NCBI RefSeq assembly: GCF_042684645.1
Contig: NZ_JBHULV010000051.1
Coordinates: forward strand, 1 to 64,000
Direction of reading: 5' to 3'
Source: Pseudopedobacter alpinus
Lineage (GTDB): Bacteria > Bacteroidota > Bacteroidia > Sphingobacteriales > Sphingobacteriaceae
Length of the DNA stretch: 64,000 bases
A model generated the notes under the pieces. The model searched no databases, was not told the origin of the DNA, and saw only the letters and a list, made by a program, of their open reading frames with translations. Positions 47,384 through 55,215 of this stretch are shown here, piece after piece; position 1 is the stretch's first letter; each line of letters starts with the position of its first letter. The position numbers and the translations under genes were made by a program.

Positions 47384-47398
47384 CAAAAACAGGTGAAA

Positions 47399-47890
47399 AT
47401 GACAAAGCAAAAAGCAATTTTTTTAGATAGAGACGGTGTTATTAATAAAGAACTTGGCGACTATGTTTGTAGGTTAGAAGATTTTGAAATTTTAACCCAT
47501 AATTACGATACCTTAAAAGAATTGCAAGACAGAGGATACCTTATTTTAGTTGCAACTAACCAAGGTGGTTTAGCTAAAGGTTGGTACACAGAAGATACCT
47601 TAAACCAAATGCACAAACTCATTAAAGAAGACTATTTAAAACACGGTATAATAGTGTCTCATTTTTACTATTGCCCACATCACCCTAATTTTACAGGAGC
47701 TTGTGATTGTAGAAAACCCAAACCTGGCATGTTGTTAAACGGCATAAAAGATTTTGATTTGGAACCTAATAAATGCTATTTTATTGGTGATAAATTTACT
47801 GATGTTGAAGCTGCTGAAGCTGCTGGAGTTAATGGTATAAAAATTGAAATTGACCAGCCTTTAGGCGAAATATTGCACTTGATTAAGTAA
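47399..47890 (+). CDS. gmhB: D-glycero-D-manno-heptose 1,7-bisphosphate phosphatase-like HAD hydrolase
   Basis: 163-residue HAD phosphatase when started at MTKQKAIFLDRDGVIN; the frame is open further upstream but those residues are not family-like and precede the probable promoter. Motif I is FLDRDGV (nucleophile and acid Asp), motif II VATNQGG, motif III/IV CRKPKPGM and IGDKFTDVEAAEAAG. The zinc-binding loop CPHHP...CDC, typical of GmhB, is present. It dephosphorylates heptose bisphosphate on the way to ADP-heptose for lipopolysaccharide. No other heptose genes are in the window; histidinol-phosphatase-like activity is the alternative. Confidence 0.85.
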   Translation: MTKQKAIFLDRDGVINKELGDYVCRLEDFEILTHNYDTLKELQDRGYLILVATNQGGLAKGWYTEDTLNQMHKLIKEDYLKHGIIVSHFYYCPHHPNFTGACDCRKPKPGMLLNGIKDFDLEPNKCYFIGDKFTDVEAAEAAGVNGIKIEIDQPLGEILHLIK

Positions 47891-47899
47891 CTATATGAA

Positions 47900-47922
47900 A
47901 TTTTGACTATTTTTGTCAAAAT
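47900..47922 (+). promoter_or_regulatory. Inverted-repeat operator over the promoter of the toxin-antitoxin pair
   Basis: ATTTTGAC (47900-47907) and GTCAAAAT (47915-47922) form a perfect 8-bp inverted repeat with a 7-base spacer. The spacer plus next base, TATTTTTG (47908-47915), fits the -7 consensus TAnnTTTG, so a dimeric XRE regulator bound here would block RNA polymerase. The ATG of the XRE gene follows 14 bases later. Confidence 0.65.
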
Positions 47923-47935
47923 AAAATTATTCAAA

Positions 47936-48523
47936 ATGGAAACTTTTGGAGATTCAATTAAAAACTTAAGAGAAAGTAAAAATTTACCGCTCAGGGTAGT
48001 ATCTGCTTATTTAGATATAGACCAAGCTATTTTAAGCAAAATTGAAAGAGGCATAAGAAAAGCGAATAAAGATTTAGTGATTAAACTAGCCACTTATTTT
48101 GAAACCGATAAAAACGAATTATTGGTATCTTGGTTGTCTGATAAATTAGTTTTAGAATTAGAAAATGAAGAAACAGCTTTAAAAGCTTTGCAACTAGCCG
48201 AAGAAAAAGTTATTTATCATTCTTTAAAGTCTTCTCCGTTAAATATTATTGATTCTTTAAAGAAAACACTTTTAAATGATGGGAGAGTGAAATTAGCTTG
48301 GTTGTTTGGTTCTGTTGCAAGGGGTGAAGATCAATACAATAGTGATATTGACTTAATGGTTGAATTAAATGAAGATAAAAAGTATTCTATGTTTGACTTA
48401 TTAGACTTAGAATATTTACTAGGAAAGCCAATAAACCGTAAAGTAGATTTAGTTGAAAAAGGCTATTTGAAAGGTTTCTCCTTGGCTAATGCAGAAAATG
48501 ACTTAATAAAAATATATGGATAA
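47936..48523 (+). CDS. XRE helix-turn-helix / minimal nucleotidyltransferase fusion (MntA-like antitoxin)
   Basis: 195 residues from METFGDSIKNLRESKN; this start follows the promoter and operator, unlike the frame's earlier opening. Residues about 5-60 are an XRE-type HTH (VSAYLDIDQAILSKIERGIR). Residues about 95-195 are a minimal nucleotidyltransferase with the catalytic pattern GSVARG...SDID (Gly-Ser, ten residues, Asp-x-Asp). In HepT/MntA systems the nucleotidyltransferase neutralises the toxin by adding AMP to its Tyr. Here the DNA-binding and enzymatic antitoxin functions are in one chain. It overlaps the HepT gene by 8 bases. Assignment is firm at domain level; activity is inferred. Confidence 0.85.
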   Translation: METFGDSIKNLRESKNLPLRVVSAYLDIDQAILSKIERGIRKANKDLVIKLATYFETDKNELLVSWLSDKLVLELENEETALKALQLAEEKVIYHSLKSSPLNIIDSLKKTLLNDGRVKLAWLFGSVARGEDQYNSDIDLMVELNEDKKYSMFDLLDLEYLLGKPINRKVDLVEKGYLKGFSLANAENDLIKIYG

Positions 48524-48854
48524 GGTAGCTTTAAAAGAGCGGATTATCCATATATATAATGCAATAGGCTTAATAGAAAAATTTATTAAAGATGTTTCTG
48601 AAAGCAATTTCTTGGATGATATTAAATTGCAAAGTGCTGTACAATATCAATTTTTGATTATTGGTGAAGCAGTTAAATATATAGATATTACCATTTTAGA
48701 AAAATATCCTTATCCTTGGCATATTCCACGTTCTTTCAGAAATTTCATCATTCATGAATATCACGGTGTAAAGATGGAACGGATTTTTTATGCTTCTAAT
48801 GATTTAAATTCACTAAAAACACAAATTGAACAAATTTTAAAAAACGAATTTTAG
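48516..48854 (+). CDS. HepT-like HEPN toxin (DUF86)
   Basis: 112-residue helical protein. It carries the HEPN RNase motif R-x4-H-x-Y in SFRNFIIHEYHG, with Arg, His and the Tyr that MntA modifies in studied systems. Also IGEAVKYI, a conserved DUF86 segment. It overlaps the XRE-nucleotidyltransferase gene by 8 bases, so the two are translationally coupled in the antitoxin-first order. The stop codon is one base from the convergent ypdA stop with no terminator between, so transcripts must run into each other. Predicted to cut RNA (tRNA in characterised HepT). Confidence 0.85.
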   Translation: MDKVALKERIIHIYNAIGLIEKFIKDVSESNFLDDIKLQSAVQYQFLIIGEAVKYIDITILEKYPYPWHIPRSFRNFIIHEYHGVKMERIFYASNDLNSLKTQIEQILKNEF

Positions 48855-48855
48855 T

Positions 48856-49824
48856 TTACTGTTTTTTTAGAATGTTATCAATAATTAAATCTGCATGAAT
48901 CCTAGAATTTTCTATAAACCACAAATGTGTATCCATACCACCACAAACTACCCCTGCTAAATATATTCCTTTTTGGTTAGTTTCCATTGTTAATGGGTTA
49001 TGGTTTGGATATTTTTTATCGTCATCACTTAATTGAATGCCTAAGTTTTTTAAAAATTCAAAATTTGGCTGATAACCAGTTAGCGCCAAAACAAAATCAT
49101 TTTCAATTTCTACATCTCCATCTTTGGTATTAATAATTACTTTATTGGCTTTAATTTCTTTAATATTAGCTCTAAAAAAAGCCTTGATACTCCCCTCTTC
49201 TATCCGATTTATAATATCTGGACGCACCCAATATTTTACTCTTTCCCCAATTTTACTATCACGCACTACCATGGTAACATTTGCACCTTTTCTATAACAT
49301 TCTAAAGCCGCATCAACAGATGAATTACTTGCTCCAACTACCAGTACATTTTGCATGGCATAAAAATGCGGGTCTTTATAATAGTGGTTAACTTTTGGTA
49401 AATCTTCTCCATTAACGTTCAATAAAGCTGGTAAATCATAAAAACCAGTAGATACAATTATATTCTTACAGCTATAACTTTGCTTACTGGTTTCTATTTT
49501 GTAGTCATTATTTTCATGTTTTATGACGGAATTTACAGTTTCGAAAAGATGAATATTTAAATCAAACTTTAGAGCTACTCGCCTATAATATTCTAAAGCT
49601 TCTGAGCGGGTTGGTTTTGGACTGTTTGATACAAAAGGAACTCCCCCAATTTCTAACTTTTCTGATGTTGAAAAGAAAGTCATGTTTTGAGGGTAATTAT
49701 ATAATGAATTTACTAAACATCCTTTTTCTAAAATTAAGTAAGATAAACCTGCATCTTTAGCTTTAATAGCACAGGCTAAGCCTATGGGACCGGCACCTAT
49801 AATGATAATATCGTATGTTTTCAT
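48856..49824 (-). CDS. ypdA: YpdA-family FAD/NAD(P) oxidoreductase (bacillithiol disulfide reductase type)
   Basis: 322 residues from MKTYDIIIIGAGPIGLACAI, where the FAD-binding GxGxxG begins; the frame opens 15 codons earlier but that stretch is not family-like. NAD(P)-binding site VLVVGASNSSVDAALE and C-terminal LAGVVCGG with the flavin-site tail. There is no CxxC active site of thioredoxin reductases, as in YpdA. YpdA reduces bacillithiol disulfide; Bacteroidota often carry bacillithiol genes, though none are in this window. It lies downstream of iscX, with a terminator between. Confidence 0.85.
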   Translation of the reverse strand: MKTYDIIIIGAGPIGLACAIKAKDAGLSYLILEKGCLVNSLYNYPQNMTFFSTSEKLEIGGVPFVSNSPKPTRSEALEYYRRVALKFDLNIHLFETVNSVIKHENNDYKIETSKQSYSCKNIIVSTGFYDLPALLNVNGEDLPKVNHYYKDPHFYAMQNVLVVGASNSSVDAALECYRKGANVTMVVRDSKIGERVKYWVRPDIINRIEEGSIKAFFRANIKEIKANKVIINTKDGDVEIENDFVLALTGYQPNFEFLKNLGIQLSDDDKKYPNHNPLTMETNQKGIYLAGVVCGGMDTHLWFIENSRIHADLIIDNILKKQ

Positions 49825-49853
49825 AAAAATAATTATAATAGAAATTTTCTTAA

Positions 49854-49885
49854 ATAAAAAAGGGCTCAATTTAATTTGAACCCTT
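49854..49885 (-). terminator. Intrinsic terminator after iscX
   Basis: On the minus strand AAGGGTTCAA pairs with TTGAGCCCTT (one mismatch) around a 6-base loop, followed by a T run. It separates the ferredoxin/iscX unit from ypdA. Confidence 0.75.
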
Positions 49886-49893
49886 GTAAGTAT

Positions 49894-50136
49894 TTATTTG
49901 TTATCTCTCCACTCATACACCCAAGCAGATTGTATTTGCTCTAAATGTCCTTCTGTACATTCTTCTTTTGTTCCTTTAAAATTTGGAATGCTTAAAACCC
50001 AATCCATCAAATCGGTAAATCTTATGCGGTAGATTTTTGATTCACCAAAATCTTCTCCAAACTTCTCATATAATCCCATGGCAATATCTTCATGGTCGTT
50101 CCAATGTATTGGAAGTGCAAATTTATCTTGATTCAT
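49894..50136 (-). CDS. iscX: IscX, Fe-S cluster assembly accessory protein
   Basis: 80-residue acidic protein with the IscX signatures HWNDHEDIAMGLYEKF and IRFTDLMDWVLSIPNFKG and the C-terminal IQSAWVYEWRD. IscX binds the cysteine desulfurase and ferrous iron and tunes cluster synthesis. It follows the ferredoxin gene by 15 bases, as in the proteobacterial isc operon, but iscS, iscU and iscA are not nearby. Confidence 0.92.
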   Translation of the reverse strand: MNQDKFALPIHWNDHEDIAMGLYEKFGEDFGESKIYRIRFTDLMDWVLSIPNFKGTKEECTEGHLEQIQSAWVYEWRDNK

Positions 50137-50151
50137 TTTTTTCTTTATTTT

Positions 50152-50484
50152 TTAATGCCCCATAAATTGAGACTGATCTGGTATGGTAATTTCTAAATTA
50201 CCATCTATTAAGATACACTGGCAACCTAATCTTGAACTTATTCTTGGATTAATTGCCCTATCAATAAAATCCTCTTCTTTATCTGAAATTTCTTGAATGT
50301 TATCTTCGCCTTTGTTTACATATACATGGCAAGTACTACAGCCACAAACACCACCGCAATTGTGTTGTAAATCTATACCGTTATCCAAACAAACATCTAA
50401 AACCGATTCCCCTTCGGCAATTGGCAGTTCTAAACTTTCGTGATCTTTTTCTTCGAAATTTATCTTTAATTTAAAAATATTCAT
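50152..50484 (-). CDS. fdx: Adrenodoxin-type 2Fe-2S ferredoxin
   Basis: 110-residue ferredoxin. Cluster ligands follow the vertebrate-type spacing in HNCGGVCGCSTCHVYV (Cys-x5-Cys-x2-Cys, with one extra Cys), plus the distant Cys in SRLGCQCIL. The paired gene iscX implies that it gives electrons to Fe-S cluster assembly. Length and motif order are normal for the ISC ferredoxin. Confidence 0.92.
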   Translation of the reverse strand: MNIFKLKINFEEKDHESLELPIAEGESVLDVCLDNGIDLQHNCGGVCGCSTCHVYVNKGEDNIQEISDKEEDFIDRAINPRISSRLGCQCILIDGNLEITIPDQSQFMGH

Positions 50485-50518
50485 GCGGGTGCAAATTAAG
50501 GATTTATTTAGATGCTAT

Positions 50519-51289
50519 TTAAGATTCACTATACTTTTTTACTATGTTTTGACTTAGTAAAGCATATAATTCTTTTAACGTTGGTTCGCTTTCTAACAAT
50601 TCTAAATGTTTTTTAATGGTATTTTGATCATTCCTTTTAGCCGGACCAGTCTGTACATCAACAGGTTTTTTTTCCATTGCTTTGCTTGCGGTTTCTTGTA
50701 TTAAAGGCCTTATAAGATCGAAATTAAGTTGAGCACCGGACATTAAATCTTGAGCTATACCGAAAAAATAATTGGAGAAATTACATGCAAAAACAGCAGC
50801 AATATGTAAGCGCATTCTACTATCTGAATTTACAAATACTACATTATTTGATAATCTATTAGCTATCAAATTTAATTGATTTAAAGTATCATCATCATTA
50901 GCTTCAATACACAGCGGTATTTGGCTAAAATCTAAGTCAGTGTTTTTAGAAAATGTTTGAAGTGGATATAAAACACCAAATTTTTGGTGCTTATTTAAAG
51001 TATCAATAGCAGTTGAGCCGGAGGTGTGTAATACAACTCTATCGGCATTTATAGGTAATCTATTTGAAATTTCAGCAATAGCATCATCTGCTACTGCTAA
51101 AATTACTATATCAATATCTGTACTTACTTCTTCAATTTTAGCAATAGAATTTGCTCCAATTTGCGAAGCTAAATCAACGGCGTTTTCAATATTTCTACTC
51201 CAAACTTGGGCAACCGGAAAGCCTGCATTAATTAAAGCTTTACTTAAATGCGTAGCTACATTACCAGCACCTAGCATTGCTATTCTCAT
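50519..51289 (-). CDS. DUF2520 / Rossmann-fold oxidoreductase-like protein
   Basis: 256 residues. N-terminal NADP-type Rossmann fold (IAMLGAGNVATHLSKALI, then WSRN and DIVILAVADDAI), like pyrroline-5-carboxylate reductase relatives, and a helical C-terminal DUF2520 domain (HIAAVFACNFSNYFFGIA). Substrate unknown. Its start codon overlaps the stop of the upstream cytochrome c gene by four bases (ATGA type), so both are translated together; the functional link is unclear. Confidence 0.8.
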   Translation of the reverse strand: MRIAMLGAGNVATHLSKALINAGFPVAQVWSRNIENAVDLASQIGANSIAKIEEVSTDIDIVILAVADDAIAEISNRLPINADRVVLHTSGSTAIDTLNKHQKFGVLYPLQTFSKNTDLDFSQIPLCIEANDDDTLNQLNLIANRLSNNVVFVNSDSRMRLHIAAVFACNFSNYFFGIAQDLMSGAQLNFDLIRPLIQETASKAMEKKPVDVQTGPAKRNDQNTIKKHLELLESEPTLKELYALLSQNIVKKYSES

Positions 51290-53730
51290 ACTGTTTTTAC
51301 TTCTTTAGATCTTCTGAAGATAGATAGTATAAATCCAATTACCATGATAATTGTACCACCCCAAAATAAATTTATATAAGGAAATTCTATCGCTTTTAAA
51401 ACAATCCAATCTTTTTTCTCAGCTTTTGGCTTTTCGTAAACAGTTAATTCTAATTTGTTTTTTTCGGGTAATACGTTTGTAAATCTTAATTTCAAACCTG
51501 CTTCATCTACTTTTTTACCAAAATCAACCTTACTATTTCCTTTTATCAAAAATATTGGTTCTGCTTGGTAGGTTGCATTGTTGGCATTAATTTCTAATTG
51601 CATCCCTATTGAAACATCACCTTTATTTAGAGGAATGTCTTTTATAGTTGCATTTTTATTAACGTTTTTAACCACTAAAAATCCAGATCTAAATCTGATG
51701 GTATCTCCTACAGTAACTTCATGCACTACCGGTGTTAAGTAGTTCTCATCATCGGAATGGCCTTCATGGTCTTCGTGGTGCTCCTCTTTTAATGGCACAC
51801 TACTTACGTGGGTATAGATATCATGAAACAAATAATGTTTTGTATCTGGCGAAGCTATAATTTGCTTCATTTTAGCATTTTGTTGTGCATTTGGATAAAG
51901 GTTGAAGTTTTCTGTAACCTTACCTTCTGTATTAATTACTTTATAATTTACCCTGTAATAAGTATTTACACCTGAGGTAGAATCTCCTAAATAAGTAACC
52001 GTGTACTTATCCATTTTTGCAGGTTCATCTTTATAAAGTATAATATTTTCTCTTGGATTGTTATTTTTCGCAAACTCGTCTCCAAAACCAATACCGGTAT
52101 TATTTAATGAAACTACTTTATTGTTTGCTGCTGCTACTAAAGCACCAACTAGCAATAGCGCAAAACCTATGTGTGCAACCGCAGAGCCAGATAGTTTCCA
52201 TTTACCTTTAAATGCCTCGCCTAAAACTTTGGCATTACATAATATGGAGAAAACCGCAGCCCACGTCATTAATATATACATTAAGTTACTGTATATATCC
52301 ATTGCGTAAACCAAACCTGCGGTTAAAAATATTGAAACGATAAAAGTTACTGCCAAACTGATGAAAAATTTACGAACATCCGTTTTTTTGTATTTCAAGA
52401 ATTGAGAGAAAGCAGAAATTGTGGCTATTACAAAGGCAAATGCAATTTGCCATTTGTTGTAATGCTGTATAGCATCTGTTGGTGGCGCTATTTCTGTACC
52501 AAAAATTGCGTTAAAAACAGGAATAGATGTTGTAGCGATAATTTGAATACATGATACCAATAGAACTATTGCTCCAATAAATAACCAAAATTCTCTTGAA
52601 TAGGTATCTTCATCTTTTTGAGTAATTGGCAAATGCTTCCAATTGATAATGATCAATACAAAAGGTAGAATGGTAAAAACAGCAAGATAAATTAGTAATT
52701 GTTTATCCATACCCATAGAAGTAAAGGCATGTACAGATGTATCACCTAATATACCGCTACGCGTTAAGAAAGAGGCATATAAAACCAATACAAAGCTTAT
52801 AATAACTAAAAATAAAGCTGTAAAATAAGAATGACCAGAGTTTTTGTAAGCTATCATTACGTGAACACCAGCAATAAGTGTTAACCAAGGAATTATAGAA
52901 GCGTTTTCAACTGGATCCCAAGCCCAAAAACCACCGAAATTTAAAGCCTCATAAGCCCAAAAAGACCCCATTATAATACCAGTACCTAATATCATTACGG
53001 CAAACAATGCCCAGGGTAAAGCGGGTTTAACCCAATCTGAATATCTTTTTTCCCATACAGCTGCAACACCGTAAGCAAAAGGTATGATCATTGAGGCAAA
53101 GCCTAAAAATAAAGTTGGTGGGTGTATAACCATCCAATAATTTTGCAATAATGGATTTAAGCCATTTCCGTCTTCTATTAAAGATAAATAATCTGCTCTT
53201 GAAAATATTGGAGCTTCCAATGCATCTCTTAGCAATACAAAAGGGGAAGAACCTATTTTGGCGCCTAAAATTTCAACGCCTAAAATCATACTGGCTAAAA
53301 ACACCTGAGATAGAGAAATAACAGTCATTACACTATTCTCCCATGTTTTTGCTTTAACAATTACAAAACATCCTAAAACACCTTGCCAAAATGTCCAAAG
53401 CCAAAAACTACCTTCCTGCCCTTCCCAAAAACAAGAAATGATATAATATACAGGTAAAGTTTTAGATGAATGCGCCCAAGCGTAATGATACTCGAACATG
53501 TGGTTGTAAATGATATAAAACAAACAAGCACCAACACCGATAATAGCGAAAAGATTTAATCTGTAAGCTAACCTACCTAATTTTTGCCATGATAAATCAA
53601 GCTTATCTTTTGCAGTGGTGGCAAAATAATAGCTCAAAAGGGATAATATTGAAGTACCAAAAGATAAGACTATAAAGAACTGACCGAGTTTACCCGGCAA
53701 CAGGTTTTCACCTGTAAATTGTATATCCAT
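51286..53730 (-). CDS. Cytochrome c-type heme lyase, CcmF/CcsA-like
   Basis: 814-residue multi-membrane protein. Early transmembrane segments (GQFFIVLSFGTSILSLLSYYF) and the haem-handling WWD-type motif GGFWAWDPVENASIIPWL place it in the CcmF/CcsA family. A large periplasmic domain lies at about 560-785, and the last helix, WGGTIIMVIGFILSIF, ends with a basic tail. A histidine-rich loop (HHEDHEGHSDDENY) is in the periplasmic part. It attaches haem to apocytochrome c. It follows ccmE by 12 bases, which fits a System I type maturation operon. Confidence 0.9.
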   Translation of the reverse strand: MDIQFTGENLLPGKLGQFFIVLSFGTSILSLLSYYFATTAKDKLDLSWQKLGRLAYRLNLFAIIGVGACLFYIIYNHMFEYHYAWAHSSKTLPVYYIISCFWEGQEGSFWLWTFWQGVLGCFVIVKAKTWENSVMTVISLSQVFLASMILGVEILGAKIGSSPFVLLRDALEAPIFSRADYLSLIEDGNGLNPLLQNYWMVIHPPTLFLGFASMIIPFAYGVAAVWEKRYSDWVKPALPWALFAVMILGTGIIMGSFWAYEALNFGGFWAWDPVENASIIPWLTLIAGVHVMIAYKNSGHSYFTALFLVIISFVLVLYASFLTRSGILGDTSVHAFTSMGMDKQLLIYLAVFTILPFVLIIINWKHLPITQKDEDTYSREFWLFIGAIVLLVSCIQIIATTSIPVFNAIFGTEIAPPTDAIQHYNKWQIAFAFVIATISAFSQFLKYKKTDVRKFFISLAVTFIVSIFLTAGLVYAMDIYSNLMYILMTWAAVFSILCNAKVLGEAFKGKWKLSGSAVAHIGFALLLVGALVAAANNKVVSLNNTGIGFGDEFAKNNNPRENIILYKDEPAKMDKYTVTYLGDSTSGVNTYYRVNYKVINTEGKVTENFNLYPNAQQNAKMKQIIASPDTKHYLFHDIYTHVSSVPLKEEHHEDHEGHSDDENYLTPVVHEVTVGDTIRFRSGFLVVKNVNKNATIKDIPLNKGDVSIGMQLEINANNATYQAEPIFLIKGNSKVDFGKKVDEAGLKLRFTNVLPEKNKLELTVYEKPKAEKKDWIVLKAIEFPYINLFWGGTIIMVIGFILSIFRRSKEVKTV

Positions 53731-53742
53731 TAAAAATTATAT

Positions 53743-54144
53743 TTAACTAGTGGCTTTAACCTCTGTAACTTCTATTTTATCTTTAGTATATTTTGAAGGG
53801 CATTTCATCAATATTTTACTTGCATAAAAATTTCCTTCTTGCATTTGACCGGTTAGTACAATTGACTCTGAGCGCTCGAAATCTTGAGGTTTAGAACCTG
53901 TGAATATAACTTTGCAATCTTTACCTTTATTGTCTTTTAAATAGAAAGAAAAATAATTTGCATCTTCCTGTGGGTTATAAATCATTGCTTTAGTGGTATC
54001 TAATGTACCAACTACATGCAACTCTTTTTGTGATTCTTGGGCATCGGCAAAAGAACCGTAAGTACTACTATCCGCGTAAGTACTAATAATTACTCCAATT
54101 GCTATGGCAATAATTATCATCCCTATAATTGAACTTTTTTTCAT
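53743..54144 (-). CDS. ccmE: Cytochrome c maturation protein CcmE, CxxxY variant
   Basis: 133-residue haem chaperone: one N-terminal membrane anchor (IIGMIIIAIAIGVIIST), then an OB-fold domain. In the classical protein haem binds a His in an HxxxY motif. Here the matching place is KCPSKY, Cys115-Pro-Ser-Lys-Tyr119, i.e. CxxxY, as known from some archaeal and Desulfovibrio CcmE proteins. It delivers haem to the lyase encoded 12 bases downstream. A -7 box at 54173-54180 supports its own promoter. Family membership is firm; the Cys-haem chemistry is inferred. Confidence 0.9.
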   Translation of the reverse strand: MKKSSIIGMIIIAIAIGVIISTYADSSTYGSFADAQESQKELHVVGTLDTTKAMIYNPQEDANYFSFYLKDNKGKDCKVIFTGSKPQDFERSESIVLTGQMQEGNFYASKILMKCPSKYTKDKIEVTEVKATS

Positions 54145-54172
54145 GATTTATAAAATAAAGTGAATTGATTTG

Positions 54173-54180
54173 CAAAAATA
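54173..54180 (-). promoter_or_regulatory. Probable -7 box of ccmE promoter
   Basis: On the minus strand TATTTTTG matches TAnnTTTG, 28 bases before the ccmE ATG. No clear -33 element. Confidence 0.4.
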
Positions 54181-54237
54181 CGAAACCATAAGTTTAAGAA
54201 CTAATCTTAACAACAATGAAACTTATTAAGAATTATT

Positions 54238-55050
54238 CTAAATAGAAGTAGCCCAAATATTTTTTTGCACCAAATTAATTTTATCACCAAAAAAAAGTTG
54301 CGTACTTGTTTCAAACGAACTTGTTTTATCTGAGACAAAAAATTGATGTTTGGGCTTTGCTGTTGAATGATTAATGAGTTTTAACTGGGTAAGTTTTTCT
54401 TTAACGTCATCAGCTACAATGCTTGCTGTATTTAAAATCTCTACTTTCTCTTTAAAAAAAGCGTCAATTTCATTTCTTATTAAAGGATAATGCGTACAAG
54501 CTAATATTAAAGAGTCAATTTTTTTGAGCTTAGGTGATGATAGGTAGGAATTAATAATTGTTTTGCTGATATTATTTTCAAAAAAACCTTCTTCAATCAT
54601 TGGGGCAAGCAATGGCGTTGCTAAAGATTGTACATTAATTTTAGGTAAAGCGGCTTTAAGCTTAATTGCATAGATATCTGACTTAATGGTTGCTTTGGTG
54701 GCTATTACTCCAATTTTATGGTAATGTGTTTGTTTTGCACAATAAGCTACAACAGGGTCAATAACATTTAAAATTGGCAAATCATTACCCAAAAAATCTT
54801 TCAAATCTTGATAACCCAAAGATGAAGCTGTATTACAAGCTATAACAACTGCTTTACAGCCTTGTTGCTGTAAAAATTTTCCGATTTTTAATGAATAGTA
54901 CTTTATCGCTTCTGCAGATTTATCACCATAGGGCATGTGTGCTGTATCGCCAAAGTAAATCAGGTTTTCATGAGGTAAAACTTTCCTTATTGCATTAGCA
55001 ACAGTTAAACCACCTATACCTGAGTCGAAAATTCCAATTGGGTTTTGCAT
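54238..55050 (-). CDS. murI: Glutamate racemase
   Basis: Converts L- to D-glutamate for peptidoglycan. 270 residues from MQNPIGIFDSGIGGLTVANAI; the frame opens 17 codons earlier in repeat sequence that is not family-like. Active-site Cys residues: VIACNTASSLG and LACTHYPLI. FDSGIGGL and YFGDTAHMPYG are the family signatures. It lies behind ompH in the conserved cbs-to-murI block; repeats and a terminator separate it from ompH. Confidence 0.95.
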   Translation of the reverse strand: MQNPIGIFDSGIGGLTVANAIRKVLPHENLIYFGDTAHMPYGDKSAEAIKYYSLKIGKFLQQQGCKAVVIACNTASSLGYQDLKDFLGNDLPILNVIDPVVAYCAKQTHYHKIGVIATKATIKSDIYAIKLKAALPKINVQSLATPLLAPMIEEGFFENNISKTIINSYLSSPKLKKIDSLILACTHYPLIRNEIDAFFKEKVEILNTASIVADDVKEKLTQLKLINHSTAKPKHQFFVSDKTSSFETSTQLFFGDKINLVQKNIWATSI

Positions 55051-55065
55051 TCTTAAAAAAAGCTG

Positions 55066-55210
55066 AAGGCTTAAAGCTAAAGGCTTAAAGCTGTTGAACA
55101 AGAGACTAAATTAACGCTTAAAAATTAAAAACTATAAGAAATAAAAATGCGAAGCAGAATATTATCCGACTTCGCATTTCGCTTTAAGCTTTTTGCCTTC
55201 GGCTTTAAGC
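55066..55210. repeat. Cluster of short inverted and tandem repeats around the ompH terminator
   Basis: AAGGCTTAAAGCT occurs twice with a 14-base period at 55066-55092. Its reverse-complement core GCTTTAAGC occurs twice at 55181-55189 and 55202-55210. The copies sit symmetrically around the hairpin at 55145-55179, so the whole region could fold into a large imperfect stem. Such repeats are known in intergenic regions of Flavobacteriia and Sphingobacteriia, but whether this one is a family member cannot be told here. Confidence 0.7.
55145..55179 (-). terminator. Intrinsic terminator after ompH
   Basis: A perfect 10-bp stem (AAATGCGAAG/CTTCGCATTT) with a 15-base loop followed by T-rich sequence on the minus strand, between ompH and murI. 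Confidence 0.8.
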
Positions 55211-55215
55211 CTAAA

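Larger units (their letters stand above)
47039..47398. other. Divergent intergenic region between gltB and gmhB
   Basis: No gene seen. It holds probable promoters for both sides: on the minus strand TAATTTTG (47196-47203) with a CTTG 18 bases upstream for gltB, and on the plus strand TACCTTCG (47376-47383) for gmhB. A 6-bp inverted repeat TTATGC-AA-GCATAA (47217-47230) covers the gltB -33 area and could be an operator. Otherwise AT-rich. Confidence 0.4.

Noticed and set aside
55051..55101. N-terminal extension of the murI frame
   Set aside because: The extra 17 codons are made of the intergenic repeat and precede the conserved N-terminus MQNPIGIFDSG.
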